From assembly GCA_900618425.1 (NCBI GenBank), contig UZAN01048580.1, positions 1 through 11,974 on the forward strand: a stretch of DNA of 11,974 nt, given 5' to 3'. This document shows positions 1 through 7,188 of this stretch, piece by piece (within the stretch, counting starts at the first letter, position 1; each line of letters starts with the position of its first letter). The translations under genes and the position numbers were made by a program. The DNA is from Echinostoma caproni (lineage: Eukaryota; Platyhelminthes; Trematoda; Plagiorchiida; Echinostomatidae). The notes below the pieces were generated by a model, which was not told the DNA's origin, made no database searches, and worked only from the letters and a program-made list of their open reading frames with translations.

Positions 1-3
1 GAT

Positions 4-28
4 GGGGGGGGGGGCTATCTCGGGAGGG
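4..28 (+). repeat. G-run with G-quadruplex potential
   Basis: An uninterrupted run of 11 G (4-14) is followed after seven bases by GGG-A-GGG (22-28). That gives at least four G-tracts of three or more within 25 bases, which satisfies the usual G-quadruplex pattern. Long homopolymers at a sequence edge are also common assembly errors, so the exact run length should not be trusted. Confidence 0.45.
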
Positions 29-531
29 TAGTTCACCATCAGAGGGGCTTTATTTATGAGCCTCTACAGCGGCTGGCCTGTCTCCCGAAAAATTGCTCCG
101 TTGTTGCAGTTATTGGCCTTTGAGATTACACCACAGGAACGACCATTTAATGGGTGGAGAGTTGAGCATTTATCGGCCTCCGGCCGCTTTCGCGTTATGC
201 TCAAACGCGCCTGGATGGGAGTGGAAGGATTCCGGAGGAGCCCTCGTTCAGGGTTAGAAGGGGCTAGTTTTCACAGAGCAGAAAATGACCACGTCCAATC
301 GAGCGTTCACAATTCTTTTGGTGGTATGCAGTCAAGTATAGCACCCACCACTGCGAAAAGTAGTCCGTACTTCTTGCCTGAAAAGAGGAAGAAAATGAAA
401 GATCAGTTCAGGTCAGGTCAGGTTGCACAGGAATGATAGTAGCCACAGGCCAATCAATCGTCCAGAACTTTTCCGGTATTGTGCTCTCGAAAGTGCGTCT
501 ACCTCTGCGATTGATCGGTTTCTCTTTCTAT
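25..531 (-). other. Candidate 3' exons of an unknown minus-strand gene
   Basis: No protein family is recognised. On the minus strand two pyrimidine-rich tracts end in TTTTCAG (at 532-534 and 378-380), and an AATAAA signal lies at 54-49. Downstream of the first acceptor a frame stays open for about 38 codons (529 to about 415) and ends in a hydrophobic stretch. Downstream of the second, a short frame (about 23 codons, reading KKYGLLFAVVGAILD near its start) also looks membrane-like before a stop. This could be the end of a spliced membrane-protein gene cut off by the LINE tail at 617, or chance signals in noncoding DNA. The long plus-strand open frame over 56-436 resembles no known protein and is not called. 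Confidence 0.2.
378..400 (-). promoter_or_regulatory. Nematode-type 3' splice acceptor candidate
   Basis: Read on the minus strand, an unbroken pyrimidine-rich tract ends in CTCTTTTCAG followed by G. Just upstream lie repeated CTGAC/CTGAA strings that could act as branch points. TTTTCAG/R is the nematode acceptor consensus. No matching donor or protein evidence confirms its use. Confidence 0.3.
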
Positions 532-552
532 CTGAAAACAGAGAGAAAGCGA
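532..552 (-). promoter_or_regulatory. Second 3' splice acceptor candidate
   Basis: Minus strand, a run of C and T ends in CTGTTTTCAG followed by A. It matches the same consensus as the acceptor at 378-380 and lies about 150 bases upstream of it, a spacing that would suit a small exon plus short intron. A possible donor, AGAG/GTAGAC, has its GT at 502-501. Confidence 0.27.
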
Positions 553-616
553 AACTTTACTCCTCGCCGTGTCGGCAAGAGACCGTTATTCTGTAAATCT
601 TCCATATTGCACAAAA

Positions 617-1035
617 TCAGGTAATGCCCCAACATTCTATGTCAGGGTAAACCTCTAACCATCTGGCTTCCAGAGCTTTTTTAAAGGCTTAGATGTTTGG
701 CTGCTTGATCAGTTCAGACTGTAGCTTATTCCAATAATCCAATTCTCTACTGCTAAAGAAATGTGCTCGTAGGTTTAGCCTTGAAAGCTGTTTCATGAGT
801 TTGAGTTCATGTGGACGCGTTCCATTGTGGAGAGCCTGGGCGAAGAGGGACCGCGGATCTAAACCCAGCAAATTTCTCTTAATTCTGAATACCTTTATGA
901 GGTCTAAGCGCAATCTCCTCTTCCCTTATGAAAAAAGACCGAGCACGTAAAACTCTCCCTATATATTTCACCCCGCACACCTTCAACCATCAGTATTGCT
1001 AGTATCTGGACAATCTCCAGACGGGCTTTGAGGAA
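617..1035 (-). mobile_element. LINE reverse transcriptase C-terminal tail (CR1/Jockey-like), degraded
   Basis: The minus strand encodes the characteristic end of a non-LTR retrotransposon ORF2. A part resembling the conserved LExVQxxAxxMV...GV motif lies at about 1005-960. It is followed by RRLRLDLIKVFRI (about 925-880) and the closing module with SRELDYWNKL (near 740). This tail lies beyond the polymerase palm, so the catalytic residues are not in this window. The frame changes near 925, contains a TAA at 689-691, and ends at a TGA at 617-619. Only the 3' end of the element is present, as expected from 5' truncation during target-primed integration, except that here the missing side has been replaced by the integrase of element A. 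The clade assignment is approximate. Confidence 0.72.
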
Positions 1036-1038
1036 GCT

Positions 1039-1731
1039 TTGACTGGCATTATTGGTGGCCTGCTTTGTGTAGGTGGGCGACGTAGTTACGTAAAATACTC
1101 ATCCCGTTTCCAGCATCCGGTGATCCTGCACAATCGACATCTTATTATTCGTCACTATCATAGTACAGAAGGACATAGTGGTACATCACACATTTTGTCA
1201 GTGATCCGTGGAATATATTGGATTGTCAAGGGGATTGGTGTAGTGAAGCGAGTAATAAGTGAACACATAGTATGTCGGAAAATGGTAGCTTCTGCATGTC
1301 AGCAGATGATGGTTCCTCTACCGCTGTGTAGGGTCCAAAAGGGTTGGTGCTTTTTTAACTCAATAGGAGTTGATTATTTTGGACCTCTGTTCGTTCGCAA
1401 GGGTCGTGGTTCGGAAAGTAAATATGGCTACGTGTTTACGTTTTTACAGACCTGAGCCGTGCACTTAGAGATAGTTGGCAGTTTAAATACAGATTCACTT
1501 ATCCTGTGTCTATTGAGATTCATTGGTAGACGAGGAAGATCTTCAGAGATTTATAATGATAACGNATAACGGATCAAATTTCGTGGGTGCCGTATCAGAA
1601 CTAAAGGATACAATTAAACGCTGGGATGGACACTAGATTAACAACCGTCTTGCATGTGACGGGATAAGATGGTTCTTTAACTCTCCTTCCTCAAGTCATA
1701 GGGGGGCGTATGGGAGAAAATAATCCGCTCC
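1039..1731 (+). pseudogene. Pao/BEL integrase: zinc-binding domain and catalytic core (broken)
   Basis: Integrase inserts the cDNA copy of the element into the genome. The first 138 codons are open. An HPVIL string leads into the H2C2-like zinc-binding region, with the GHSGTSHILS histidine motif at about residues 45-54. The expected Cys pair appears as HIVC, so one Cys position holds His. The catalytic core then starts with GVDYFGPL, whose Asp is codon 1372-1374. The second Asp is in YNDN at 1558-1560, immediately before the N at 1565. The third acidic residue, the Glu of VWEK, is at 1714-1716 in the original frame. All three acidic positions of the DDE triad are therefore still visible, although stops and shifts prevent a continuous product. 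Confidence 0.82.
1559..1571. repeat. 6-base direct duplication around an N
   Basis: ATAACG occurs at 1559-1564 and 1566-1571 with a single N at 1565 between. It lies directly after the second catalytic Asp codon of the integrase of element A and shifts the frame there. It has the same form as the duplication at 5958-5976. Confidence 0.75.
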
Positions 1732-2210
1732 GTGCGCAGGTTACTGCTTGTGTTGACAAAGGAGCAGTTAATGCACAAGGAAAAGCTGTCAACTTGTTTT
1801 GTGGAAATCGAAAGGATATTGAATAGCCGACCGCTAGTGCCGTCTTTGTCGGATGATAAGAAAGGAAAATCACTGTCTCCGAACAGTTTATTGTTGTTGA
1901 CAGAGAATGATCAAAACCTGGAAGGTCTCAAAATGACGGAGAGTTATACTAGACGGTGGAGACAAGTCAATAACTTTGCCAATAACTTCTGGCGTCGATG
2001 GACAAGGGAGTACATACCAACCCTGCAAGTGCGACAAAAGTGGCTTTCGAAGTATCGCAATTTCAAAACAGGCGACATTGTATTGGTAGCATCTGAAACT
2101 ATAACACGTGGCAAATGACAAACAGGCATCATGGATGCAGTCGAGACAGACGGAGATATACGGCTGCGGTGCATACGGGTGGCGGCAAGATAAGAAGAGA
2201 TGTGAGTTGT
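1732..2210 (+). pseudogene. Pao/BEL integrase C-terminal domain (broken)
   Basis: The frame directly follows the catalytic Glu. It carries an IERILNSRPLVP string, then an RRWRQVNNFANNFWRRW string (about 1950-2000), then LQVRQKW and FKTGDIVLV. These are conserved landmarks of the C-terminal integrase segment in Pao/BEL polyproteins, whose SH3-like part binds DNA. A TGA interrupts the frame at 2116-2118, and related sequence continues in the same frame to a TAA near 2190. About 150 further bases may belong to the polyprotein end but cannot be read with confidence. Confidence 0.8.
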
Positions 2211-3285
2211 CTGTGTCTACGAGGACGAGCCGACTAGCACCCGAGTAATAGGCTAGGGGGTGTGCAGGCGTACTGCTGTAAGTCCTGTGAACTCCCTTGT
2301 TTCAGGAGCGTAAGAAGAAGGAGCCTGAACAAGAGGCTATCTGATATGACATTGTCCGCTCGAAGGAATTTTGGTAGCTGATGTAACGGTCAAAACTACT
2401 GAAAATTCCTCTCAATTACCTTGCATTTCCTTATCTTTCTTCACCATTCTATCGTGCATTCTTTCTTACAGTGGTTTCCATGTCGGTGAGTTTTCTATTC
2501 TGAACCTTCTATTTCACTTATTTACGGTGAAGTATATCTATTGGACACACGCTTCAAGTGCTTTGTGCTTATGTGTAAATGGGATTCAGTGCTTTCTCTT
2601 GTTTTATTACGACAAAGTTTCGATTGGGAGCTCTTTGTTGGACTAACCGTTGTTTTCGGTTATATTGAACTCGTTTTGGCTGTGACGCTCAAGATTATTT
2701 TGCTTGATCTGCTAAAGCGTGCAAAATTTATCTATTGGTCCAGAATTATTTGAAAGATAATTCAAACCACTCATTTTCCTGGTGGTGAGTATGTAATTGG
2801 TTGACGCCAGGAAATAATACGTGTATTTGTTTATTGTATTTTGCGATCCTCCCTTTTTCCCGCTTACTGAGACGAACTGTTCAATTCCTTATCACTGGCA
2901 CTTATCATGGAACCTTCGGTCTCTATTTTTTCACTCTTCACGTTCATCACCAATATGCCCCTCTCCTTTTACGTCTATCTCTCTAAACATTTCAATACTT
3001 CAAAAACCAACACTATCTGTAACATCACACATTTGACAATCGACAAACATACAATCTAGAATGTTCGGCTATTCAAGTTGACTGAAACATTTGAGCGAAA
3101 TTATGATGCTTTGACACCTAAACAAAAAACAGCGAATTCATGAAAGCTATCAGCCGTTATTAATTTGGAAATAAATAACTCGGAGCGAAATGGGCCACAA
3201 TTGAACATATTCGGCTAATGCAAATTTGGGTTCATTGGCAACCTAATAACAATGGTATATTTCACAACGAAAGTCGTGAGGCATG

Positions 3286-3331
3286 CCCAAATGTACGATT
3301 ATTTCGTACAACAAAAACCAGAACATTTGGG
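3286..3331. repeat. Nested inverted repeats (hairpin)
   Basis: TGTACGA (3292-3298) and its exact complement TCGTACA (3304-3310) form a 7-bp stem with a 5-base loop. Around it, CCCAAATGT (3286-3294) pairs with ACATTTGGG (3323-3331). The outer left arm overlaps the inner arm by three bases, so the two pairings partly compete. No function is established. Confidence 0.5.
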
Positions 3332-3395
3332 TCGACATTATTGGGATTAAAAAACAACGGAATGCGATTTGTTTGCGCCCGGGGAACAAACATAA

Positions 3396-3695
3396 ACACA
3401 GAACGGTCAGTGGACAATTTTGTTTATTCGGGAAATTTATAAAAAGGCAGGTGAGCAGTGTAGCTCATTTCTAACAGACTATAGTTCTGTGGATAAGGAA
3501 TTGCGAAGACGAAAAGTCACAGACGCGGAAATGTAAGAAAGGAAAACGTGTACACATGTCAATGAGTTGTGTTATTTAGAATTGAGTTCTATCAGTGAAG
3601 AGAAAGGAAAACTGCGCGTACTGGACGCGGTGAAGATGTCAAATGTTGATCGTGTGGAGGTGGAAAGACAAAATTGGATGAGTAGAGTTTCTTGA
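3396..3695 (+). other. Unrecognised open reading frame with one internal stop
   Basis: This frame is open from 3396 and is interrupted by a single TAA, right after a VTDAEM string near 3530. It then continues to a TGA near 3694, giving about 99 codons. The product is charged and helix-like (it includes ELRRRK and SISEEKGKLRVL) and matches nothing I recognise. It overlaps the TATA-like box at its start, which argues against both being real. It may be a gag remnant or chance. Confidence 0.15.
3438..3446 (+). promoter_or_regulatory. TATA-box-like sequence
   Basis: TATAAAAAG is a near-consensus TATA box. A TCATTTC string with initiator-like character lies about 27 bases downstream (3465-3471). 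In this setting it would most plausibly drive an LTR. No downstream gene is recognised. Confidence 0.3.
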
Positions 3696-3744
3696 AAGAT
3701 TTTGTGTATGGGCTGGAAAATTTGTGTTTTGAAAAAAATGGTTG

Positions 3745-3750
3745 AATAAA
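3745..3750 (+). terminator. Polyadenylation signal AATAAA
   Basis: AATAAA is preceded by GGTTG and followed by AGTCCTGTCGC-like sequence. It lies about 300 bases after the TATA-like box, a layout seen in LTRs. It could equally be chance in an AT-rich region. Confidence 0.3.
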
Positions 3751-3972
3751 GTCCTGTCGCTACGACTAACTTCTAATTGAAAACACTGTTTGGGCGAGGG
3801 TGAGCGCGTCAAGACGGGGAGGAGTGGTTTCAGGCCTCGTCAGGTCTTCTGTCGTCCATAAAACCACGGGGCATTTGGGTCGCTGCGTGTGGGTCTGAAA
3901 CTCAACCATGAGTTTGTTTAGTGAGACGGCCCAATAGATGGAAGATTTCACAGAGTCCTGCTTCTGGTTTTT

Positions 3973-4330
3973 CGGTTAACCGCTCCATCAGGCCATCGTA
4001 GCAACCTTAATGCTCCCGAGTCACGTTCAGGTTCTCTAACCTGTGAAACATCTCTTGTACGTCTGCTGCTACAGCTACTTTGCGTAAGCGAAAGCGCAGC
4101 AGTACTCCAATTAAGTTAGCTACGGTATTTGCTCCTAACAATAAGTGTTGGTTAAGACAAATTCCTTGATAGAGGGTTGCACGATCAAAGACTATTCTAA
4201 CCTTTTCAGGTTTCTTTGGGTTTACCGCCGCATGATGTGGTAGGTAACACCTAGGCCTGTACGCGACTTCTAGTTGATAGTCAGGTAAGCGGTCGAAATA
4301 GCCCTTTCGAAAGTGGTCGTTCAATAAACT
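3973..4330 (-). pseudogene. Pao/BEL reverse transcriptase, N-terminal part (truncated)
   Basis: RT copies the element RNA into DNA. An open stretch (4324-4007) carries the conserved LPHHAAVNPKKP and KVRIVFD strings, then CLNQHLL, and the first catalytic motif AADVQEMF with its Asp at 4061-4063. After a stop, recognisable RT (an LRxLxWPDG-type string) continues in another frame to about 3973. The YVDD motif with the other two catalytic Asp residues is absent, so the polymerase is incomplete by truncation as well as by shifts. Confidence 0.87.
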
Positions 4331-4333
4331 ATT

Positions 4334-5024
4334 TTACCTATTAAATAAACTTGGATCTCGCATAAACCTGCGTTTTAGGCACTCTAACATCCAAAACACT
4401 AGTTCGTAGTTGTTCGGCACAGTCTGCGGTTTGGTTTTCCACGTTGGTCCGATACAAAATCGTTTCTCGTCATGGTGTATCGATTCCTCTGGTATTTGTA
4501 AAGCTGGACGTTCTTCCTTGGAGTGATGTATGACCATCGTATGCAGGTCTTCAAACTCCTTGTTGTATAAATCCTCCACCATGGTGCGAGTTTTACTCTC
4601 CCGATTAACTGTAAACATTTGTTTGAAAGCTGTTACTCTCAAGGACGGTCCCATAAGCAACCATCCCAACGCAGTTTCGATCGCAAAGATCTCATTTGGT
4701 CAGGCGTATCGACCAATAATCACTCAATGAGCTTGAAGAATATCACAATCAATGATTAACTGAACACTAGGATTGATCAGATGCTCCCCTTCTATACCCT
4801 TTAGGTGGGTTAATCGAGCCGTTTGTTTCTTAGCCGGTACCTGAGCTCTTGGCATTAATAGATCGTCCATGGTGTATGAAGTGCTTACCCTAATGCCTTT
4901 ATCATCCCTAAGGGGCTAACTTCAAATGATACCCTTTGACTAACTATAGATCGCTCTCCAGCCACGTTGTAAACGTTCATTCGTACTCCGGGCCAATCAG
5001 CCCTAACAGTTCGAAACTTCCTTA
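4334..5024 (-). pseudogene. Protease end and protease-RT linker of element B
   Basis: The frame at 4669-4334 opens with a GWLLMGP string, the usual end of the Pao/BEL protease region. It continues into the linker that precedes RT, ending LKRRFMRDP where the next domain begins after a shift near 4330. Between 4670 and 5024 the minus strand should encode the middle of the protease, but frequent stops make it unreadable beyond short pieces. Confidence 0.65.
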
Positions 5025-5315
5025 CTAACTATTCTGATAACAGAACCTATCTAGCAAGGCGTATACCTTGAACGATTTGTCGCTGTGCATCATTTTTACC
5101 GGGACTATTCCGAGGTAAGTAGTATCATTCGGCGCGGAACAGAAATCCCCCACTATTGCTTGCACATTCGCGGACACTTGATCCCTACGCGACAAGTAGA
5201 GCAGGCTATGATACTTTCCGGTCCAACCATCAACCAAGCATTTACCATTTTCTTCACATGTCCGCGCCAGGTGTCCATATTTAATGCACTTATAACAAAG
5301 CTTTAATTGCTCCAA
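5025..5315 (-). pseudogene. Element B zinc knuckle and start of retroviral-type protease (broken)
   Basis: A perfect nucleic-acid-binding zinc knuckle, CYKCIKYGHLARTC (C-x2-C-x4-H-x4-C), is encoded at 5297-5256. About 65 residues later comes the aspartic protease active site, where ALLD keeps the Asp (5051-5049). The next residues read RF instead of the expected T/S-G. Adjacent sequence in another frame reads GSVIRIVS, so a one-base shift lies inside the active-site triplet. In Pao/BEL elements this protease cleaves the polyprotein. Confidence 0.78.
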
Positions 5316-5729
5316 AGTTTTCTATCTATCTACCACATCTGACCTTAGGAAACCTTCACATTTAGTAAATGGGTGTGATTTCCGACACAAAGAGCACTGA
5401 AGTTCTGTAAGGATTCTGATGTTTGTCTAGATGCAGTGACATTCATTTACGTGTTACGCCGAGGGCCTCAGAGGCGATTAACCTTTAGTGAAAGCATTGT
5501 GTTCACTAGCTTTCCAAAAGGGCTGTTCTGAATCCTCAACACTGCTTCTATCATTTCAATAGTCGATGAACCGAGACTGTCCTCCGTTGGATACGATCCT
5601 ATCCTCCACTTCGGCCCACGTACATTTTAAACGTCTAGGCAGTCGTGTAACTAGTGACTCCAGCGCGGGTATGGAATTCAACTCGAATCCACATCCCATT
5701 TCCGTTAGGACCATGTAGCAGCTTTCCAA
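5316..5729 (-). pseudogene. Gag C-terminal region of element B (unreadable)
   Basis: This stretch lies between the gag core and the zinc knuckle on the minus strand, so by position it should be the C-terminal part of gag. Stops occur in every frame and only short coding-like pieces remain. I see no other feature in it. Confidence 0.4.
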
Positions 5730-6352
5730 TTAAATGCTAAATCTGCTCAGGCCCTCGCCTGTGCCACTAAATTCTTCAGTTTTAGCCAGAACGTCCTTGA
5801 CTACAGCCGTGACTGCGTTGTGCGGTTGATCAAATAATTTATCGAGTATCTCTCTGTCCGTTTGATACCCATCTCTCTCTGACATTAGCATGCACGGTTC
5901 TATTGTCTCTCTAGCTACTCCCTTACAATAGGGTAACAAATAAGCCAGTTTTCTACCTTCCCCTCANTTCCCCTCAAGACAGTCTAGCAAAGAAGCCGTC
6001 GAACTGCCGTTTGAATCGCCAATATTCTGTAGCGTTGTAATCGAAAGAAATGAGTTCTAGCCGCGGGAGGTCTAAGCCGTGAAGGCTATAATGCCTAGGT
6101 GCAGGTAGTTCTCTCACGCTCCTACTAAACTTTATTTCGGGCACACTCTCGTGGATATGTTTCTATCCTTTCCTTGTAGCTTGACTTGGAGCACCTGGAT
6201 GCTGCATCTTCTGCTTCGCTGTTGTACCCAATCTCTGCAACAGCCAGCTTAGCCTAGGCCTTGCACAGTTGTTGTCGAAAGCCGGCCTCCTCTAATCTGT
6301 TTTTATCCCTCAATAACCGTAGTTCTACTTCTGCCTTTTTCATTACAGACAT
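5730..6352 (-). pseudogene. Pao/BEL gag polyprotein core (broken)
   Basis: Gag forms the particle that packages element RNA. The first in-frame Met after the splice-acceptor-like string is at 6352-6350 and starts a helix-rich, charged segment (AEVELRLLRDKNRLEEAGF). It has a TAG about 35 codons in and ends near 6140. The gag core of the type that precedes Pao/BEL zinc knuckles is then visible, with an EYWRFKRQF string near 6030 and LPYCKGVARETIEPC at about 5936-5892. An N at 5967, flanked by a 9-base duplication, shifts the frame between these two strings. The open part (5939-5730) has 69 codons. Confidence 0.75.
5958..5976. repeat. 9-base direct duplication around an N
   Basis: TTCCCCTCA occurs at 5958-5966 and again at 5968-5976, with a single undetermined base between. 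The copy and the N add ten bases and shift the gag frame of element B. The form is that of two overlapping contig ends joined by one N without merging. Confidence 0.8.
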
Positions 6353-6432
6353 CGTCTTGCGATGTGATCCTCCCAAGGATGGCGCAGCACTCGAGTCTTT
6401 AACGATGGTCGTTTCTTCACCTTCTTTCTCTC

Positions 6433-6450
6433 CTGAAAAGGAGAGTCTGA
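6433..6450 (-). promoter_or_regulatory. 3' splice (or trans-splice) acceptor candidate before gag
   Basis: On the minus strand CTCTCCTTTTCAG precedes GAGAG, and the first in-frame gag Met follows about 80 bases later. A TTTTCAG here would allow splicing of the element leader, or spliced-leader addition if the host is a nematode. It is only a sequence match, and its last bases are also readable as codons. Confidence 0.25.
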
Positions 6451-6648
6451 CTGAAGTAGATTAATCAGGGTGACACGACATTAAATTCAATTTAAGAACA
6501 AAATATTGAAGACAAATAAGAGGAATGTAGAAGAGCTCACCGAAAGTAATTTGACCAAGGTTTCAAACTATAACGGCTATCCGAACAACGTTCAATACGA
6601 ATCGCAATGTCTCGACTTCGAATGACCAAATTTCCAGCACGTGGGAAA

Positions 6649-6668
6649 ACAGTTGAACGACAGTTGAA
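6649..6668. repeat. Short direct repeat
   Basis: ACAGTTGAA occurs twice (6649-6657 and 6660-6668), 11 bases apart from start to start, about one helical turn. It may be a slippage product. Confidence 0.4.
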
Positions 6669-6708
6669 ATTTCGTTTCTATTATAGGCATTTATCAAAAC
6701 ATATTTGC

Positions 6709-6731
6709 GACCTACGAAACCGTCGTAGGTC
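6709..6731. repeat. Perfect 9-bp hairpin
   Basis: GACCTACGA (6709-6717) and TCGTAGGTC (6723-6731) are exact reverse complements separated by five bases (AACCG). This is the strongest short hairpin I noticed in the window. It shares TACGA/TCGTA and a 5-base loop with the hairpin at 3292-3310. It has no T-run after it, so it is not a bacterial-type terminator. Confidence 0.65.
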
Positions 6732-7113
6732 CTAGTTACAGAACGACAAACAATTGAGAAAATCACGCAGCGAGACCACAAAGATACCGGGCGGGTAATG
6801 AGGAGGCCGGTTAAAACATCTGTTGAATGTTGAGTTCATAAAAGAGAAAGAAGAGATAAGAAAAGGGAGATAATGGAATTGGAAAAGTATTATGTACAAA
6901 AGCTTTCGAAAACCGTCACAGGCAGAAACCTAGCCCGGATTTTGCCACACATCAGTCGAAGCTAGCAGTGTTACAGACCCTTGTTGTAAAATTCCAAATT
7001 TTGCACAACATTTCCCGCATGCGGAGAGAACAACTTAGTTTATTCAACGTACACAAATGGACCGTGTGTGTTCGTGGGAGAACGAGGTTTCCGTTGTATA
7101 TGACGGGGGCACA

Positions 7114-7143
7114 AAAGGAAACAAATTGCGTAAAGGAAACAAA
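7114..7143. repeat. 12-base direct repeat
   Basis: AAAGGAAACAAA occurs at 7114-7125 and again at 7132-7143. The intervening bases are TTGCGT. The copies lie just before the inverted repeat at 7146-7188. Confidence 0.55.
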
Positions 7144-7145
7144 AA

Positions 7146-7188
7146 GGGACAATTTCAGTGTGCACTTTGAAACAACCAAAATTGTCCC
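7146..7188. repeat. 10-bp inverted repeat
   Basis: GGGACAATTT (7146-7155) and AAATTGTCCC (7179-7188) are exact reverse complements 23 bases apart. Within an unassigned region this could mark a small foldback element or a protein-binding site. No target-site duplication was seen. Confidence 0.5.

Larger units (their letters stand above)
1036..2230 (+). mobile_element. Element A: Pao/BEL retrotransposon integrase fragment
   Basis: A plus-strand relic begins just upstream of the integrase zinc-binding domain and runs through the catalytic core to the C-terminal domain typical of Pao/BEL elements. Gag, protease, RT and RNase H are absent. It begins abruptly at about 1036, where the oppositely oriented LINE tail ends. 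The reading frame is broken by a TGA at 1453-1455, an N-associated shift at 1565, a TAG at 1634-1636, a shift near 1700, and stops at 2116-2118 and near 2190. Elements B and C lie on the other strand and differ in sequence, so A appears to be an independent insertion. Confidence 0.85.
2231..3972. other. AT-rich region without recognised gene; possible LTR-derived sequence
   Basis: No open frame here resembles a known protein. A string starting TGTAACGG at 2382 lies shortly after the end of the integrase of element A, where a 3' LTR would begin (LTRs usually start with TG). A TATA-like box (3438-3446) and an AATAAA (3745-3750) follow in the same orientation, about 300 bases apart, and a run ending AAAACA lies near 3786. 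These would suit a TG...CA repeat holding promoter and polyadenylation signals, but no second copy is available for comparison. The minus-strand frame at 3766-3951 is not recognised. Confidence 0.3.
3973..6435 (-). mobile_element. Element B: Pao/BEL retrotransposon, gag to partial RT
   Basis: Read from high to low coordinates, this relic contains in order a gag start, a gag core, a CCHC zinc knuckle, an aspartic protease, the protease-RT linker and the first part of the reverse transcriptase. It stops within RT at about 3973. The rest of RT, RNase H and integrase are missing. The order and content match the 5' half of a Pao/BEL element. It carries many stops and frame shifts, one of them associated with the N at 5967. 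It is older or more poorly sequenced than element C and differs from it in the RT region. No LTR was identified next to it; 6470-7230 is where a 5' LTR and leader would lie. Confidence 0.87.

Noticed and set aside
56..436. A 126-codon plus-strand open frame
   Set aside because: Its product looks like no known family, and it overlaps minus-strand acceptor and AATAAA signals that fit better. It is kept only as background.
960..1036. Upstream extension of the element A integrase into 960-1036 on the plus strand
   Set aside because: The minus strand there matches the conserved LINE tail, and the plus frame contains a stop.
3766..3951. Continuation of the element B RT below 3973
   Set aside because: The recognisable RT string ends at about 3973, and the following frame has no RT, RNase H or other retroelement motif.
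5675..5695. A tRNA B-box-like string (CAACTCGAATCC)
   Set aside because: It is only a partial match with no A-box or cloverleaf, and it lies inside the gag remnant of element B.
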